Shown piece by piece: positions 29,166 to 38,929 of a stretch of 64,000 bases of DNA. Under the pieces are notes generated by a model. It was not told where the DNA came from. It saw only the letters and a program-made list of their open reading frames with translations, and made no database searches. Numbering within the stretch: the first letter of the stretch is position 1; each line of letters starts with the position of its first letter. This DNA is from Salinivirgaceae bacterium (GTDB lineage: Bacteria; Bacteroidota; Bacteroidia; Bacteroidales; SZUA-534). The translations under genes were made by a program, and so were the position numbers. The DNA lies in NCBI GenBank assembly GCA_017557785.1, contig JAFYYA010000086.1, positions 85,270 to 149,269 of the forward strand. The letters are read 5' to 3'.

Positions 29166-29557
29166 GGGGTTGATTGGATTTGACAGCAAGATGAAGTGGT
29201 GGGTAAGCACGTCGGGAGCAGTGAAACCGGCCCGTTAATCCCGGACACAAAACTATAACTGGCGAAAATTCTTACGCTCTTGCCGCCTAATCGAAGTATA
29301 GTAGATTGGCCTAATCCCGACTCAAGGAGTTGGGACAAGACGCATCGCGGAAGCCCTTGTCTTGAGGCTCGCCGATTCTGATGTGCAGCAATTCGGGACT
29401 GGCCTGCATTAGCATCGTAATGTAGGTGAGATTTAGATGATAAGGTGTTGGTAGGTGGCTTTGATCCGGCCAGCGCACGAAAATCAAGTCAGAGCTAAGC
29501 GTGTAGAAAGCTCATGGTTTCCTTGTTTGGACCCGGGTTCAAATCCCGGCAACTCCA
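29166..29557 (+). ncRNA. ssrA: Transfer-messenger RNA (tmRNA)
   Basis: tmRNA rescues stalled ribosomes and tags the unfinished protein. The 5' GGGGTTG (29166-29172) pairs with CAACTCC (29550-29556) as the acceptor stem, with one G-U. The T-arm CCCGGGTTCAAATCCCGG is present, the discriminator is A29557, and CCA is not encoded. The 5' GGATTTGACAGC element is diagnostic. The tag frame begins with GGC at 29261 and reads GENSYALAA before TAA at 29288. The ALAA end is the ClpXP/ClpAP degradation signal. Several pseudoknot-like GC segments follow. Confidence 0.96.
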
Positions 29558-29558
29558 C

Positions 29559-29586
29559 AAAGCGCCTTTGCATGGCGCTTTTTTTA
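29559..29586 (+). terminator. ssrA terminator
   Basis: AAAGCGCC (29559-29566) pairs with GGCGCTTT (29574-29581), 7-base loop, followed by TTTTT. Confidence 0.93.
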
Positions 29587-29905
29587 TGCCTTCCCGAATA
29601 GAATACGATTTGTTAAGTAACAATGTGTTTGGCATCATAGATAAACGCACAAGTTTTATTCGTGATTTCAATGTCGGCCTATTATTGTATTTCCCTTTGG
29701 ACATATGTGGAAACACGGGGTGTGCGGTGATTATTGTTTGCAATGATTGTGCGAACCAATATTGGCTTTTTAAAAAAGTGAAATAATGGAATATGAAAAA
29801 TTATGACCATTAATATTAAATATAATGACATTGTATATTAAAAATAATGATAGCTTTACAATCATTTTTTGTCGGGGAAACTATTATTGAAAAACTTTTT
29901 ACAGA
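29587..29905 (+). other. AT-rich spacer before the surface-protein operon
   Basis: These 319 bases hold no credible gene. A 66-codon open frame from about 29587 (MPSRIEYDLLSNN...) has no recognisable feature and probably arises by chance. Bases 29780-29880 are very AT-rich. TATTATTG (29882-29889) is one mismatch from the -7 consensus but has no -33 partner, so the operon promoter is not identified with confidence. Confidence 0.5.
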
Positions 29906-30826
29906 ATGAGAAAATCAGTTGGTGTGTTGCTGACACTGCTATTATCCTGCTTGGTTGCGAATGCAGAAGATGTGTCGAGTAGGATGGATGGTGTAATGTT
30001 GCGAATACGCAATAATGAAGTCGTAAGCTATGAATATGGTTATTTCTGCTCTGCAGAAAACGCTTTGTCCACAATTGTTTCAGTTGGGAAGTATTATTCG
30101 GATAGTCTGCCAAAGATTAGGTGCCAAGCTTATCGTTACGCGTCAAAAGCAGCCTTGCAATGCAATAGCGACACGACCAAGATAATGGTTGTTGAAGATT
30201 TGTTGAGGTCATGTAATGATTCGTCAAGTATTGTGGTTCAGAATGCTTGGCAAGAACTGACAAAATTCGACAAGAAGTATTTCACGGAAGAGTCGAAACG
30301 TATGCTTGAGCATATTATTGACAATGGTAAGTTCTTCTCAGAAAAGTTTTTTATGATAGGAGGTTATGTCGGTTCGGAAAATATGGTTTCGATATTGAAG
30401 AACAGACGAGCTCTATGCGAAAAGAACCAGCAATGGTACGTCGATTTGGCATTGTGCAGGTTAAATGACAATTCTTCGGTTCAGGCGGTACTCTCGCGTC
30501 TTTCAAAGATTAAGCCTTCGTTGGATTTTGTTGACTTGCTTCTGCCAGACTTGCTTTATACTCGGCAACGCCAGATTTATGATTGGATAATAAATGAAGC
30601 AATGACGGATGAATGTAAGTGTGTGAGCCGCAGCCCTGTTAGTGAGCGGCAAATGCCATGCGCTTATTATATTATGTATGAGATTGCTGATTATATAGAA
30701 GACTTTCCTATCGACAGGGATGAAGATGGGGAAAAGGATGATGATTTTTCGAAATCGGATATTAAAAACATGCGCACATGGTTAGGTGCGAATTTGAATT
30801 ACAGAATAATTGATGCTGGTTACTAA
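29906..30826 (+). CDS. Secreted protein of unknown function, first gene of the surface operon
   Basis: A 306-residue protein with a clean Sec signal (MRKSVGVLLTLLLSCLVANA, cleavage about residue 20) and no retained lipobox. The mature part is mixed helical and contains eight or so cysteines. A central region (YASKAALQCNSDTTKIMVV, about 75-170) is HEAT/TPR-like in texture, with repeated short helices, but I recognise no family. An Asp/Glu-rich stretch (DRDEDGEKDDDFSKSD) precedes the end. The next gene starts one base after its stop. A periplasmic assembly or anchoring role for the downstream giant proteins is possible but unproven. Confidence 0.75.
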   Translation: MRKSVGVLLTLLLSCLVANAEDVSSRMDGVMLRIRNNEVVSYEYGYFCSAENALSTIVSVGKYYSDSLPKIRCQAYRYASKAALQCNSDTTKIMVVEDLLRSCNDSSSIVVQNAWQELTKFDKKYFTEESKRMLEHIIDNGKFFSEKFFMIGGYVGSENMVSILKNRRALCEKNQQWYVDLALCRLNDNSSVQAVLSRLSKIKPSLDFVDLLLPDLLYTRQRQIYDWIINEAMTDECKCVSRSPVSERQMPCAYYIMYEIADYIEDFPIDRDEDGEKDDDFSKSDIKNMRTWLGANLNYRIIDAGY

Positions 30827-30827
30827 G

Positions 30828-32561
30828 ATGCACCTTAAAAGTTTATTTGTCTTTTCGTTATTGATTTTACCATATATGTTGTATTCACAAGAATTATCTG
30901 GGATTGCAGAGAATGAGCCGGTTACAATAAGCGGCGGCATCAATGTGAATACAGTGTTCTATCATAGTAAAGACACATTGTCAACCCGTGAACCATTTTC
31001 TTTTGTGGTAACAGGCAATGTCAATGTGAATCTGTATAACGGTATCAACTGTCCGATAAGTTTCACTTACTCAAACTACAAAGCCAATTGGTCGCAGCCA
31101 TTCAACTTTAACCAGTTCGGAATGACGCCGTCTTACAAATGGATTAAAACCTATATTGGATACAATTCGATGACATTTTCGGATTATACTTTAAGCGGAC
31201 ACCAGTTTTTAGGTTTTGGAGTAGAAGTCTCGCCAGATATTCCTTGGAAATATGCGGCAATGTACGGACGCCTGTTAAAGCCTGTTGAAGAAGACACTAC
31301 AAACGAGTACAATATTCCGGCTTATGCACGATATGGATATGCTACAAGTGTTGAGTATTTAGGTTATGGGAACATTAAACTTGTTTTGTTTAAGGCATGG
31401 GACGATGAAAACTCATTATCGGTACAACCGGTTAAAACTCAGCTTTATCCGCAAAGCAATTTGGCATTCAGCTTAAGTGTTTCTGAACCTATTGGCGAGC
31501 AATTCTCGTTTGAAGGAGAGTTGTCCACGTCTGCTATAAACACTGATACTCGGAACAAAGAGAAGAAAAGCGGAGAGCATATTTTTAAAGCAACTAATTT
31601 CTTACAAAGAAACACAGTATCAACGGTTTATTATTGTGCATATAAAGGATCTCTGAAATATGCCGGGAATGGATATGGGCTTGGCGTGTCGTACGAAAGA
31701 GTTAATCCGGGATATGAAACATTGGGGGCATACTATTTCACAAACGACTTTGAGAACATCACATTCGATGCTTCAACAATATTGCTTAAAGAGACATTAA
31801 ACCTAAGTGGCAGGATAGGATTGCAGCGGAATGACCTTGATAAAACAAACATGTCGAGCACAAAGAAAATAGTGGGAAGTCTTAATATGCAGTATGCCAT
31901 GAATCAGAAAACGAACTTATCGTTGAACTACTCCAACTTTACAGGTTACACCTATATTAGAAGTGAATTCGACGATATTAATGCCACCGATCCATATCAG
32001 AATGTAGACACACTCAAATTCACACAAATAAACCAATCGGTTTCAGCTAATGTGTCGCGCCGGCTTGGAAACATTGAAAATAAAGATTTGCAGCAAGCTA
32101 TAAATATCAACGCGACATTTCAGAATCAGACTATGCAGCAAAACAAACTGCATAAACCGGGGACTCAGTTTTACAATGGAAATGTGTCGTACAACATGAA
32201 TGTGCAAAATATCAGTCTGGGGCTTTTCTGCTCGATAAACGGAAATTACAATAAGATTCCGGAAACGGATGATGTTTTTACCATTGGACCAACGATTGGC
32301 GGAAATAAAGGCTGGTTGGATAATAAACTGAAGGCGACAGTCTCTTTATCATACAATGATGAGCTGATAACAAGAAGCAATTCATCTGTATGGGTGTTCA
32401 GAGCCGGTGGCTCATACACTTTAAAAGAACATCACCAGTTTGACTTGTCGTTTTCAGAACAAAACAGATACGCTAAAAATCAGGGAAGAGTCAATGACCT
32501 AACTTTTACGATAGGCTATAAATACAACTTTAATGTCAAATACAGTGAAATATTCAAGTAA
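30828..32561 (+). CDS. Probable outer-membrane beta-barrel protein
   Basis: The 577-residue protein carries a signal peptide (MHLKSLFVFSLLILPYMLYSQ). The rest alternates polar and hydrophobic residues in 9-13-residue strands separated by Asn/Asp/Gly turns (for example QPFNFNQFGMTPSYKWIKTY, SGRIGLQRNDLDK, LTFTIGYKYNF), as expected of an outer-membrane barrel. The ATG at 30828, one base after the upstream stop, is preferred; the frame also opens at TTG 30810. Its 3' end overlaps the next gene by 29 bases. In gliding bacteria an outer-membrane partner (SprF) is needed for export of SprB; this protein could fill such a role, although it is not obviously a PorP/SprF homologue. Confidence 0.7.
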   Translation: MHLKSLFVFSLLILPYMLYSQELSGIAENEPVTISGGINVNTVFYHSKDTLSTREPFSFVVTGNVNVNLYNGINCPISFTYSNYKANWSQPFNFNQFGMTPSYKWIKTYIGYNSMTFSDYTLSGHQFLGFGVEVSPDIPWKYAAMYGRLLKPVEEDTTNEYNIPAYARYGYATSVEYLGYGNIKLVLFKAWDDENSLSVQPVKTQLYPQSNLAFSLSVSEPIGEQFSFEGELSTSAINTDTRNKEKKSGEHIFKATNFLQRNTVSTVYYCAYKGSLKYAGNGYGLGVSYERVNPGYETLGAYYFTNDFENITFDASTILLKETLNLSGRIGLQRNDLDKTNMSSTKKIVGSLNMQYAMNQKTNLSLNYSNFTGYTYIRSEFDDINATDPYQNVDTLKFTQINQSVSANVSRRLGNIENKDLQQAININATFQNQTMQQNKLHKPGTQFYNGNVSYNMNVQNISLGLFCSINGNYNKIPETDDVFTIGPTIGGNKGWLDNKLKATVSLSYNDELITRSNSSVWVFRAGGSYTLKEHHQFDLSFSEQNRYAKNQGRVNDLTFTIGYKYNFNVKYSEIFK

Positions 32562-35500
32562 AATACTGTCAACCATAGCGTTTGTTCTATGCTTGCTGTC
32601 ACATGTAACTGCGACAGAACTGAAAACTATTGATGAGTGGGAAAGTCAGATAGCCGGATTGGTGCAGACTGTAAAAGACCAAAATGCATATATTGATGCT
32701 TTCGACGAAGACACTCCCCATAATTTACCAGTTGGCATAAAAAAGACACTCGGGGGGATGGACATGACCATAATACTTGACAGTGCTGTTTGTACTGAAT
32801 CAAGCACTGAGTTGCAAGCGTGTATGGCAATAGAATTCGCAGGAAGTGAAAAACCGATAATGTTTAGAGCGTCTAAAGTTAAGTTCACTGCAGGTGGTTT
32901 TGTTAATGCAAGGATGCAATTGGTTTCGAGAAGGCCGATTAATCTTGGTAACATGGTTCTGCGGTTTGACCCGCGTGATACCTATGTTGATTTTGACTGC
33001 AACGGCTACCGAGAAACATCTCTTAGTGCCATTATAACGCTGCCGACATCGATGTTTAAAAAGGAAGATTCGAAGAATAGAACAATAATTCCCACAGATA
33101 CAGTTACAGCTACTTTCAAGGGAACTTTTACAAATCTCAACGACATAATTGTTTCTGCAACAATTGACCCTTTCCAACTATCGGTGTTGGCAGGGTTCGG
33201 TTTCTATGCTGATGACATCACTATTGATTTCAGCGATGAGAGGAATCCAAGTTTTGGCTCTGTCACTTATAGTTATGTTAGCAAAGAGTTTGGGAAAGAT
33301 GCTAATTTGTGGCGAGGTGTGTATATCAGCAGTTTTGAAATGAAACTGCCCAAATCTTTCTGCAAAGACAACAACGGTGTCGGCATTGCTGCAAACGACA
33401 TGCTTATTGATGACAATGGCATAACAGGCAACGTGGCAGCAAATAATGTCTTGCCAAGAGATAAAGGTGATTTGGGCGGATGGCAGTTTTCCATTAGCAA
33501 TTTTACTTTAACATTTTCAAGCGGCAACCTAGACAAATTGGGATTTGGCGGTGATTTGGTTTTACCGGTGTCGGAGACACCTTCTCCAATGAAGTATGAA
33601 GCTCACTTATCAAAAGACGGCTCATATGAATTTAGTGTTACACCACCCAAAACCACAAAATTTGACATTTGGGCGGCTGAGATAGCGCTTAATGAAAATA
33701 CGAAGGTAAAGGTTTCGAAAACCAAGAAAGAAACGACTGATAATTCGGAATCTGAAGAAGAGTTCATTATTGGCGCCAATCTTTATGGGAAAATGACTAT
33801 TGCTGTGAAAGACAGCAAGGTCAATGTTGCTGATATTGAATTCAATAATATGTCTATACAAAATGTCGCTCCAAAGTTTGGTGTTGAATCATTTACAGCC
33901 AAAGTTGGTGATATGAAAGGGTTTCCTATTCAAATCAGCAAGCTTGGCTATAGTAAGAATGATAACAAAAAGGATGACGACAGACATGGTTTGGAACTAG
34001 GGGTTACTGTTTCTTTTATGAATGATGAGGATAAGGGCTTTGGTGCGACAGGTAATTTCATAATATACGGTAAAGAAAATCCTGAAAAAGGGATAGCTTC
34101 CTGGAAATATGATAAAACAGAGTTTAAGTCATTTGAACTTGATATTCAGTACACTGCCTTTAAAATGAAAGGCTCACTTGCAGTGTACAACTCCGACAAG
34201 GTTTACGGTGACGGCATGAAGGGAAAAATATCGATGACTATACTCGAAAAGATAGGGGTTGAAGCTACCGCACAATTCGGTAATGTTGACGGATTTAAAT
34301 ACTGGTATGCCGATGCTTTTGCTAGCTTTACCCCAGGAATTCCAGTGTTTACAGCGGTTACAATGAACGGATTCGGTGGTGGAGCCTTTTACCATATGAA
34401 CCATGTTCACGATAGTTCTGTTGAGTTCGATTCTAAGACGGTGAAAAGTTTGATACCGACTTCGGAACCGGGACAATTCGCTTCTGCAGATATTTATAAG
34501 CCGGATAAAAATGTTGGTATTGGCCTTAATGCGTCAGTATTATTGGCTATTGGCTCAGAATCGGTGCTAAATGTTAAAGCTGGATTTGAGATTAGTTTTA
34601 CGACTGAAAAAACATTAAACCAGGTTTTATTTACAGGTGAAGCCTTGTTGTTGACAGAGTATACACCAAATGTGAAACCTGAGGATACCAAGATGTATGC
34701 GAAAATGTTAATGAAATACGATAACAAGAACAAATCATTTTTCGGGAGTCTTGATACATACTTGAACATAGCTGGAGTTGTAACAGGTGCGCAATCAAAT
34801 AATTATGCAGGACATGGCGAGATATATTTTGGCGAAGGTAAATGGAAGATTTTCATGGGCACCCCTGACAATCCTATCGGCATAAAGTTCTTAAAAATAG
34901 CTGAAGCCCAATCGTATTTTGTTACAGGTAACTTTGATATACCAGGCATTCCGGCGCCACCTTCGAATGTGTCGAGTATTCTTGGCCGGTCAGATTTTTC
35001 GTTCTGCAGGAATGTCAACCAACTCAGCAATGGCGGCGGTTTTGCATTCGGCGCCAGTCTTAAGGTGGCAATACCCAAAAGGACATTCCTTTGCTTCTAT
35101 GGCAGTTTCGATGCTGGTGTTGGGTTTGACCTGATGCTTGTCAATTATGGTAAGGACGCTAAGTGTGCTGGCAGTAACGATGTGCTTGGAATCAATGGCT
35201 GGTACGCATCGGGACAAACTTATGCATATGTCCAGGGCGATATAGGAATTACTTGTAAAATATTCAAGAAGAAAAGGAATGTAAGTATTCTTGATATAGG
35301 TGTTGCTGCAATTCTTCAGGCACAATTGCCAAACCCGCTTTATATGAGTGGCGAAGTTGGCGGTTACTATAATGTATTGGGTGGTTTAATAAAGGGACAT
35401 TGCAATTTCAAGTTCGATGTTGGCGAAGAGTGTGAAATCCAGCGTTCATCAAATGTATTGGACAACATTGATGTAATATCAGACATGACTCCCCGTAACG

Positions 35501-36885
35501 GATCTGACGATGTGGATGTGTTCTCTAGCCCCCAGGTTACTTTTAATTACACTATAGATCAGGAATTTGAAATGATTGATGATGTGGATAACACTAAACA
35601 TAAATTCCGCATCAAGTTTGACCATTTTGAAGTAAAACAGGGCAGCGCCAAAGTAAAAGGTGACCTTGTCTGGAATAGCGACCATAATGTTGTGGCTTTT
35701 GAATCGTTTGAAGTACTGCCGGGCAAGAGCGACCTTACAGCATCTGTAAAAGTGCACTTCGAAGAGTATAAAAACAATGTCTGGGCAGAAGTGAAGGACG
35801 ATGATGGTGCGGTGTTCTCAGAATCAAGAGACGTTACGTTTAAAACAGGCGACTTGCCCGATTACATTCCAACCAGAAATATTGCTACTTGCTATCCATT
35901 GATTAATCAAACCAATTACTATTCAAAGGAGCATAACACTGGCCATATAACATTGAAAAAGGGACAGAGCTATTTGTTTGACAAACCTGCAGGCGAGCGC
36001 TGGAGTACTGAATACAGATACAGCGAAGGCTCGAGCATCTCACAAAATGTATTTACCTACAATTCATCAACCAAAACATTGAGCTACCAGGTTCCGGCAA
36101 GCTTGAAGAACGAGACCGTTTACGATGTAACAATAGTTAACATACCTATTGCCGCTGACGATAGAGTGGATGCCAACGTTAAGACCAAAACCGTTGTTCT
36201 TAGTACAGGCGACACCATAACAACACGCGCTACCGACGGTACAACCCGCGCTTCGGCTGACGAAAAGATTATTCTTGCATATAAGATCAGAACAAGTAAG
36301 TACAATACCTTTACGGCAAAGGTAAATTCATTGAGTTATGAATGGTCATCAAGTTATGCAATATCAACAGCTGTACACCGAATATCAAGGCATTATTCGG
36401 GTAGCGAATTATTTAGTGTTGAAGAAATATCGGCACAAAATCCAATGGTAAGGTGTTCATTTGTTACTTCGGGTAATGATTGGTATCAAAATAAAACTCC
36501 TAAATATATTTATAATGGGTATCCTATTCATTCAAGTGTAACTTTAGACAGATTAGCTCAACCATTGGGGATACCACCTATTAATTCGTTCGAAATATAT
36601 CAAAGCGAAGACATTCAAATGGAGAATGGTCTGGTTGGGAATATGGTATCTAGTTATAATGTATTTGATTGCTATTTCGAATATTATGTTGCGCAAGATT
36701 ATATGGATTTAAAAACTAAAGCGGCTAACTCAAAGGTATTAACGACAAATAGTAAAGTCGCATCATTAGCATATTCTACATGGAGTTCTATGTCTCTACA
36801 TAGTAAATATTATTTTAATGTTAGCTACTACATACCAGGACAAACAACTCCAACAAGCACACATAAACTCTATATAGAATATTGA
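32533..36885 (+). CDS. Giant beta-rich exported protein (1450 residues), unknown function
   Basis: The N-terminus MSNTVKYSSKILSTIAFVLC...HVTAT is a signal peptide. Residues 30-950 are beta-strand-rich with no cysteine pattern, repeated 'FSSGNLDKLGFGG'-like turns and many short aspartate-rich loops. A region at about 990-1110 (MTPRNGSDDVDVFSSPQVTFNY...VTFKTGD) resembles the bacterial Ig-like 5 fold. The last 210 residues, from about base 36,260, are AT-rich (hand count 18 GC of 60 at 36781-36840 against 30 of 60 at 36181-36240) and look like a separate module. There is no T9SS sorting domain. It probably lies in the periplasm or on the surface with its operon partners. Confidence 0.7.
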   Translation: MSNTVKYSSKILSTIAFVLCLLSHVTATELKTIDEWESQIAGLVQTVKDQNAYIDAFDEDTPHNLPVGIKKTLGGMDMTIILDSAVCTESSTELQACMAIEFAGSEKPIMFRASKVKFTAGGFVNARMQLVSRRPINLGNMVLRFDPRDTYVDFDCNGYRETSLSAIITLPTSMFKKEDSKNRTIIPTDTVTATFKGTFTNLNDIIVSATIDPFQLSVLAGFGFYADDITIDFSDERNPSFGSVTYSYVSKEFGKDANLWRGVYISSFEMKLPKSFCKDNNGVGIAANDMLIDDNGITGNVAANNVLPRDKGDLGGWQFSISNFTLTFSSGNLDKLGFGGDLVLPVSETPSPMKYEAHLSKDGSYEFSVTPPKTTKFDIWAAEIALNENTKVKVSKTKKETTDNSESEEEFIIGANLYGKMTIAVKDSKVNVADIEFNNMSIQNVAPKFGVESFTAKVGDMKGFPIQISKLGYSKNDNKKDDDRHGLELGVTVSFMNDEDKGFGATGNFIIYGKENPEKGIASWKYDKTEFKSFELDIQYTAFKMKGSLAVYNSDKVYGDGMKGKISMTILEKIGVEATAQFGNVDGFKYWYADAFASFTPGIPVFTAVTMNGFGGGAFYHMNHVHDSSVEFDSKTVKSLIPTSEPGQFASADIYKPDKNVGIGLNASVLLAIGSESVLNVKAGFEISFTTEKTLNQVLFTGEALLLTEYTPNVKPEDTKMYAKMLMKYDNKNKSFFGSLDTYLNIAGVVTGAQSNNYAGHGEIYFGEGKWKIFMGTPDNPIGIKFLKIAEAQSYFVTGNFDIPGIPAPPSNVSSILGRSDFSFCRNVNQLSNGGGFAFGASLKVAIPKRTFLCFYGSFDAGVGFDLMLVNYGKDAKCAGSNDVLGINGWYASGQTYAYVQGDIGITCKIFKKKRNVSILDIGVAAILQAQLPNPLYMSGEVGGYYNVLGGLIKGHCNFKFDVGEECEIQRSSNVLDNIDVISDMTPRNGSDDVDVFSSPQVTFNYTIDQEFEMIDDVDNTKHKFRIKFDHFEVKQGSAKVKGDLVWNSDHNVVAFESFEVLPGKSDLTASVKVHFEEYKNNVWAEVKDDDGAVFSESRDVTFKTGDLPDYIPTRNIATCYPLINQTNYYSKEHNTGHITLKKGQSYLFDKPAGERWSTEYRYSEGSSISQNVFTYNSSTKTLSYQVPASLKNETVYDVTIVNIPIAADDRVDANVKTKTVVLSTGDTITTRATDGTTRASADEKIILAYKIRTSKYNTFTAKVNSLSYEWSSSYAISTAVHRISRHYSGSELFSVEEISAQNPMVRCSFVTSGNDWYQNKTPKYIYNGYPIHSSVTLDRLAQPLGIPPINSFEIYQSEDIQMENGLVGNMVSSYNVFDCYFEYYVAQDYMDLKTKAANSKVLTTNSKVASLAYSTWSSMSLHSKYYFNVSYYIPGQTTPTSTHKLYIEY

Positions 36886-36886
36886 C

Positions 36887-38902
36887 ATGAAACATCTCAT
36901 ACATATAATACCACTTATACTTTTGTTGTTATCGGTATCGGCAATGGCACAAGAGAACATTGTACTGACGTCGTCGGTCGACAGTGTGAATGTTCGTTTG
37001 CGTTGGGGGCCGCAAAACTATCATATATGGAAGACAGCCAATAAGTATGGCTATACACTGCAGCGCTACACCTTCGATCGGCAAATGAATTTGACTTTGG
37101 ACCGAACTGATGATTTCCGTCCGCTGTCTCTTGACGAATGGGAACCAATAGCCGACACTAACGAAAGAGCCGCAGTGGTAGCACAGGCAATGTTTGGCAA
37201 CAGTTTCGAGATAGCCAACGAGAGTCCGTCGATGCTCAGAATGATAAACATGGCTCAGGAACAGGATATGCGATTCTCGTTTGCAATGCTTATGGCGGCG
37301 CAGGATTTCACACTCGCATGTCAGATGGGGCTTGGCACGCAGCAGAAGATTGAGCCTGACAAAAAGTATTTATACAGGCTGTTTGTTAATGTGCCAGATT
37401 CTGTTGTTAAATGCGATACTGCAGGATGTATTGTTACAGTTGATGACATACCGCAGCTGCCAAACATTCTTGATTTAGATGCCGTTTATATTAACGGACG
37501 CATTGAGCTGCGCTGGCCCAAAATGGTCAACGAAGACTATTTTGTGGGCTACTATATTGAGCGGTCGTCCGACTCTGTAAATTACATACGAATCAACCAC
37601 TCGCTGTTTGTCCCGTTTGAGACAGAGTCGTACGTGCGTAATTATACTTTCAGCGATACTGTTGAGCACATGGGTGAGCGCTATTTCTATAGAATACAAG
37701 GTGTGAATTTCTTTGGCGAGTATAGCAAGTACTCACCAATAGCAACGGTATCCACCTACAAGCCGATTACAACCCGCCCCTATATTACGGAACTTGAAGA
37801 TGCGGGCGACGGGAATTTAGGAGTGTACTGGGATTTTCCGGTTGATGAGCAGCCGCAGTTGAGCGGATTCCAGATTCTGGTATCGGATTATGTGGCCGAC
37901 AATTACATGCCAATGCTAAAGGATTTGTTGCCATCGGAAACACGGCAATTTGTTGTGCCGTCGGTTGGTACGTCGAATTATGTGATTGTGGCGGCATACG
38001 ACAAGAGCGGAATTGAATATCTGTCGATGCCTAAATTTATTCAGTTGGTTGACAGCATTCCGCCAATGGCGCCGGAGGGATTGAAAGGCAGTATGAACAG
38101 CAATGGTGTTGTGACGTTGGACTGGACGGCAAACTCCGAGCCAGACATTGCCGGGTATCGTGTGTTCTACACAACAGATAAGTATATGTCATATACCAAT
38201 CTTACCGATAGGCCTATTACCGACAACCATTTTGAATATGAATTCCCGTTGAATTGGCTAAATAGGAATCTTTATTTCATAGTGGTTGCCGAAGACATAT
38301 TCTATAACTATAGCGATTACTCCGATACCATAGCCATTAAAATGTTCGACACCATACCGCCATCGCCGGCGATATTCCGCAGCTATGAGAGTACCGATTC
38401 CGCCATCTGTATGGCATGGGTTAACAGCTCAAGTTCCGACCTGATGACTACAACTCTTGTCCGTTACTCTGACCAAAAGGCTGATACATTGATAAAATTC
38501 AGAAACGAAGTGGAAGAGTATTTCGACACAAGTGCCGAATCGGACAAAGAGTATGTCTATCAGATAGTTGCAAAGGACAGTGCTGGAAATGTCTCGAAAT
38601 CGATTGAGATAGCCGTAACGGGAAAGCACAAACCAGGCAGGGTGAAACTGACTGCAAACTATAGTACCGACAAGGGGGGAGTTGTGCTTAAATGGGATAA
38701 CGATGGAAAGGAACAGGTGTCAGTTTTAGTATATAAGTCGTCTGCAGGAAGCAATCTAAGTCTGTATAAAACAATATCAGGTAGCGCCGAAATGTATATC
38801 GATGGCGATGTTGAGATTAATCGGTCATATGTCTACAGAATTCGGGTTAGATATAAGAACGGAAAATCAGTAATGTCAGAAAAAGTATTGTTGAATATTT
38901 GA
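36887..38902 (+). CDS. Fibronectin type III repeat exported protein
   Basis: The 671-residue protein has a signal peptide (MKHLIHIIPLILLLLSVSAMAQ) and about six tandem FN3-like modules. The clearest are residues 195-290 (INGRIELRWPKM...YYFYRIQGVNFFGEYSKYS), 390-485 (PEGLKGSMNSNGVVTLDWTA...DIAGYRVFY) and 487-580 (YVYQIVAKDSAGNVSKS). FN3 arrays serve as spacers or binding modules in surface proteins. No sorting domain or catalytic motif is seen. It starts one base after the upstream stop and 27 bases before the SprB-repeat gene, so it is translationally tied to both. Confidence 0.85.
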   Translation: MKHLIHIIPLILLLLSVSAMAQENIVLTSSVDSVNVRLRWGPQNYHIWKTANKYGYTLQRYTFDRQMNLTLDRTDDFRPLSLDEWEPIADTNERAAVVAQAMFGNSFEIANESPSMLRMINMAQEQDMRFSFAMLMAAQDFTLACQMGLGTQQKIEPDKKYLYRLFVNVPDSVVKCDTAGCIVTVDDIPQLPNILDLDAVYINGRIELRWPKMVNEDYFVGYYIERSSDSVNYIRINHSLFVPFETESYVRNYTFSDTVEHMGERYFYRIQGVNFFGEYSKYSPIATVSTYKPITTRPYITELEDAGDGNLGVYWDFPVDEQPQLSGFQILVSDYVADNYMPMLKDLLPSETRQFVVPSVGTSNYVIVAAYDKSGIEYLSMPKFIQLVDSIPPMAPEGLKGSMNSNGVVTLDWTANSEPDIAGYRVFYTTDKYMSYTNLTDRPITDNHFEYEFPLNWLNRNLYFIVVAEDIFYNYSDYSDTIAIKMFDTIPPSPAIFRSYESTDSAICMAWVNSSSSDLMTTTLVRYSDQKADTLIKFRNEVEEYFDTSAESDKEYVYQIVAKDSAGNVSKSIEIAVTGKHKPGRVKLTANYSTDKGGVVLKWDNDGKEQVSVLVYKSSAGSNLSLYKTISGSAEMYIDGDVEINRSYVYRIRVRYKNGKSVMSEKVLLNI

Positions 38903-38929
38903 ATTGATAATCATACAAAATAAAATATT

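Noticed and set aside
29514-29786. 90-codon open frame starting within tmRNA
   Set aside because: Its start is inside ssrA and it crosses the ssrA terminator; the part beyond shows no family resemblance.
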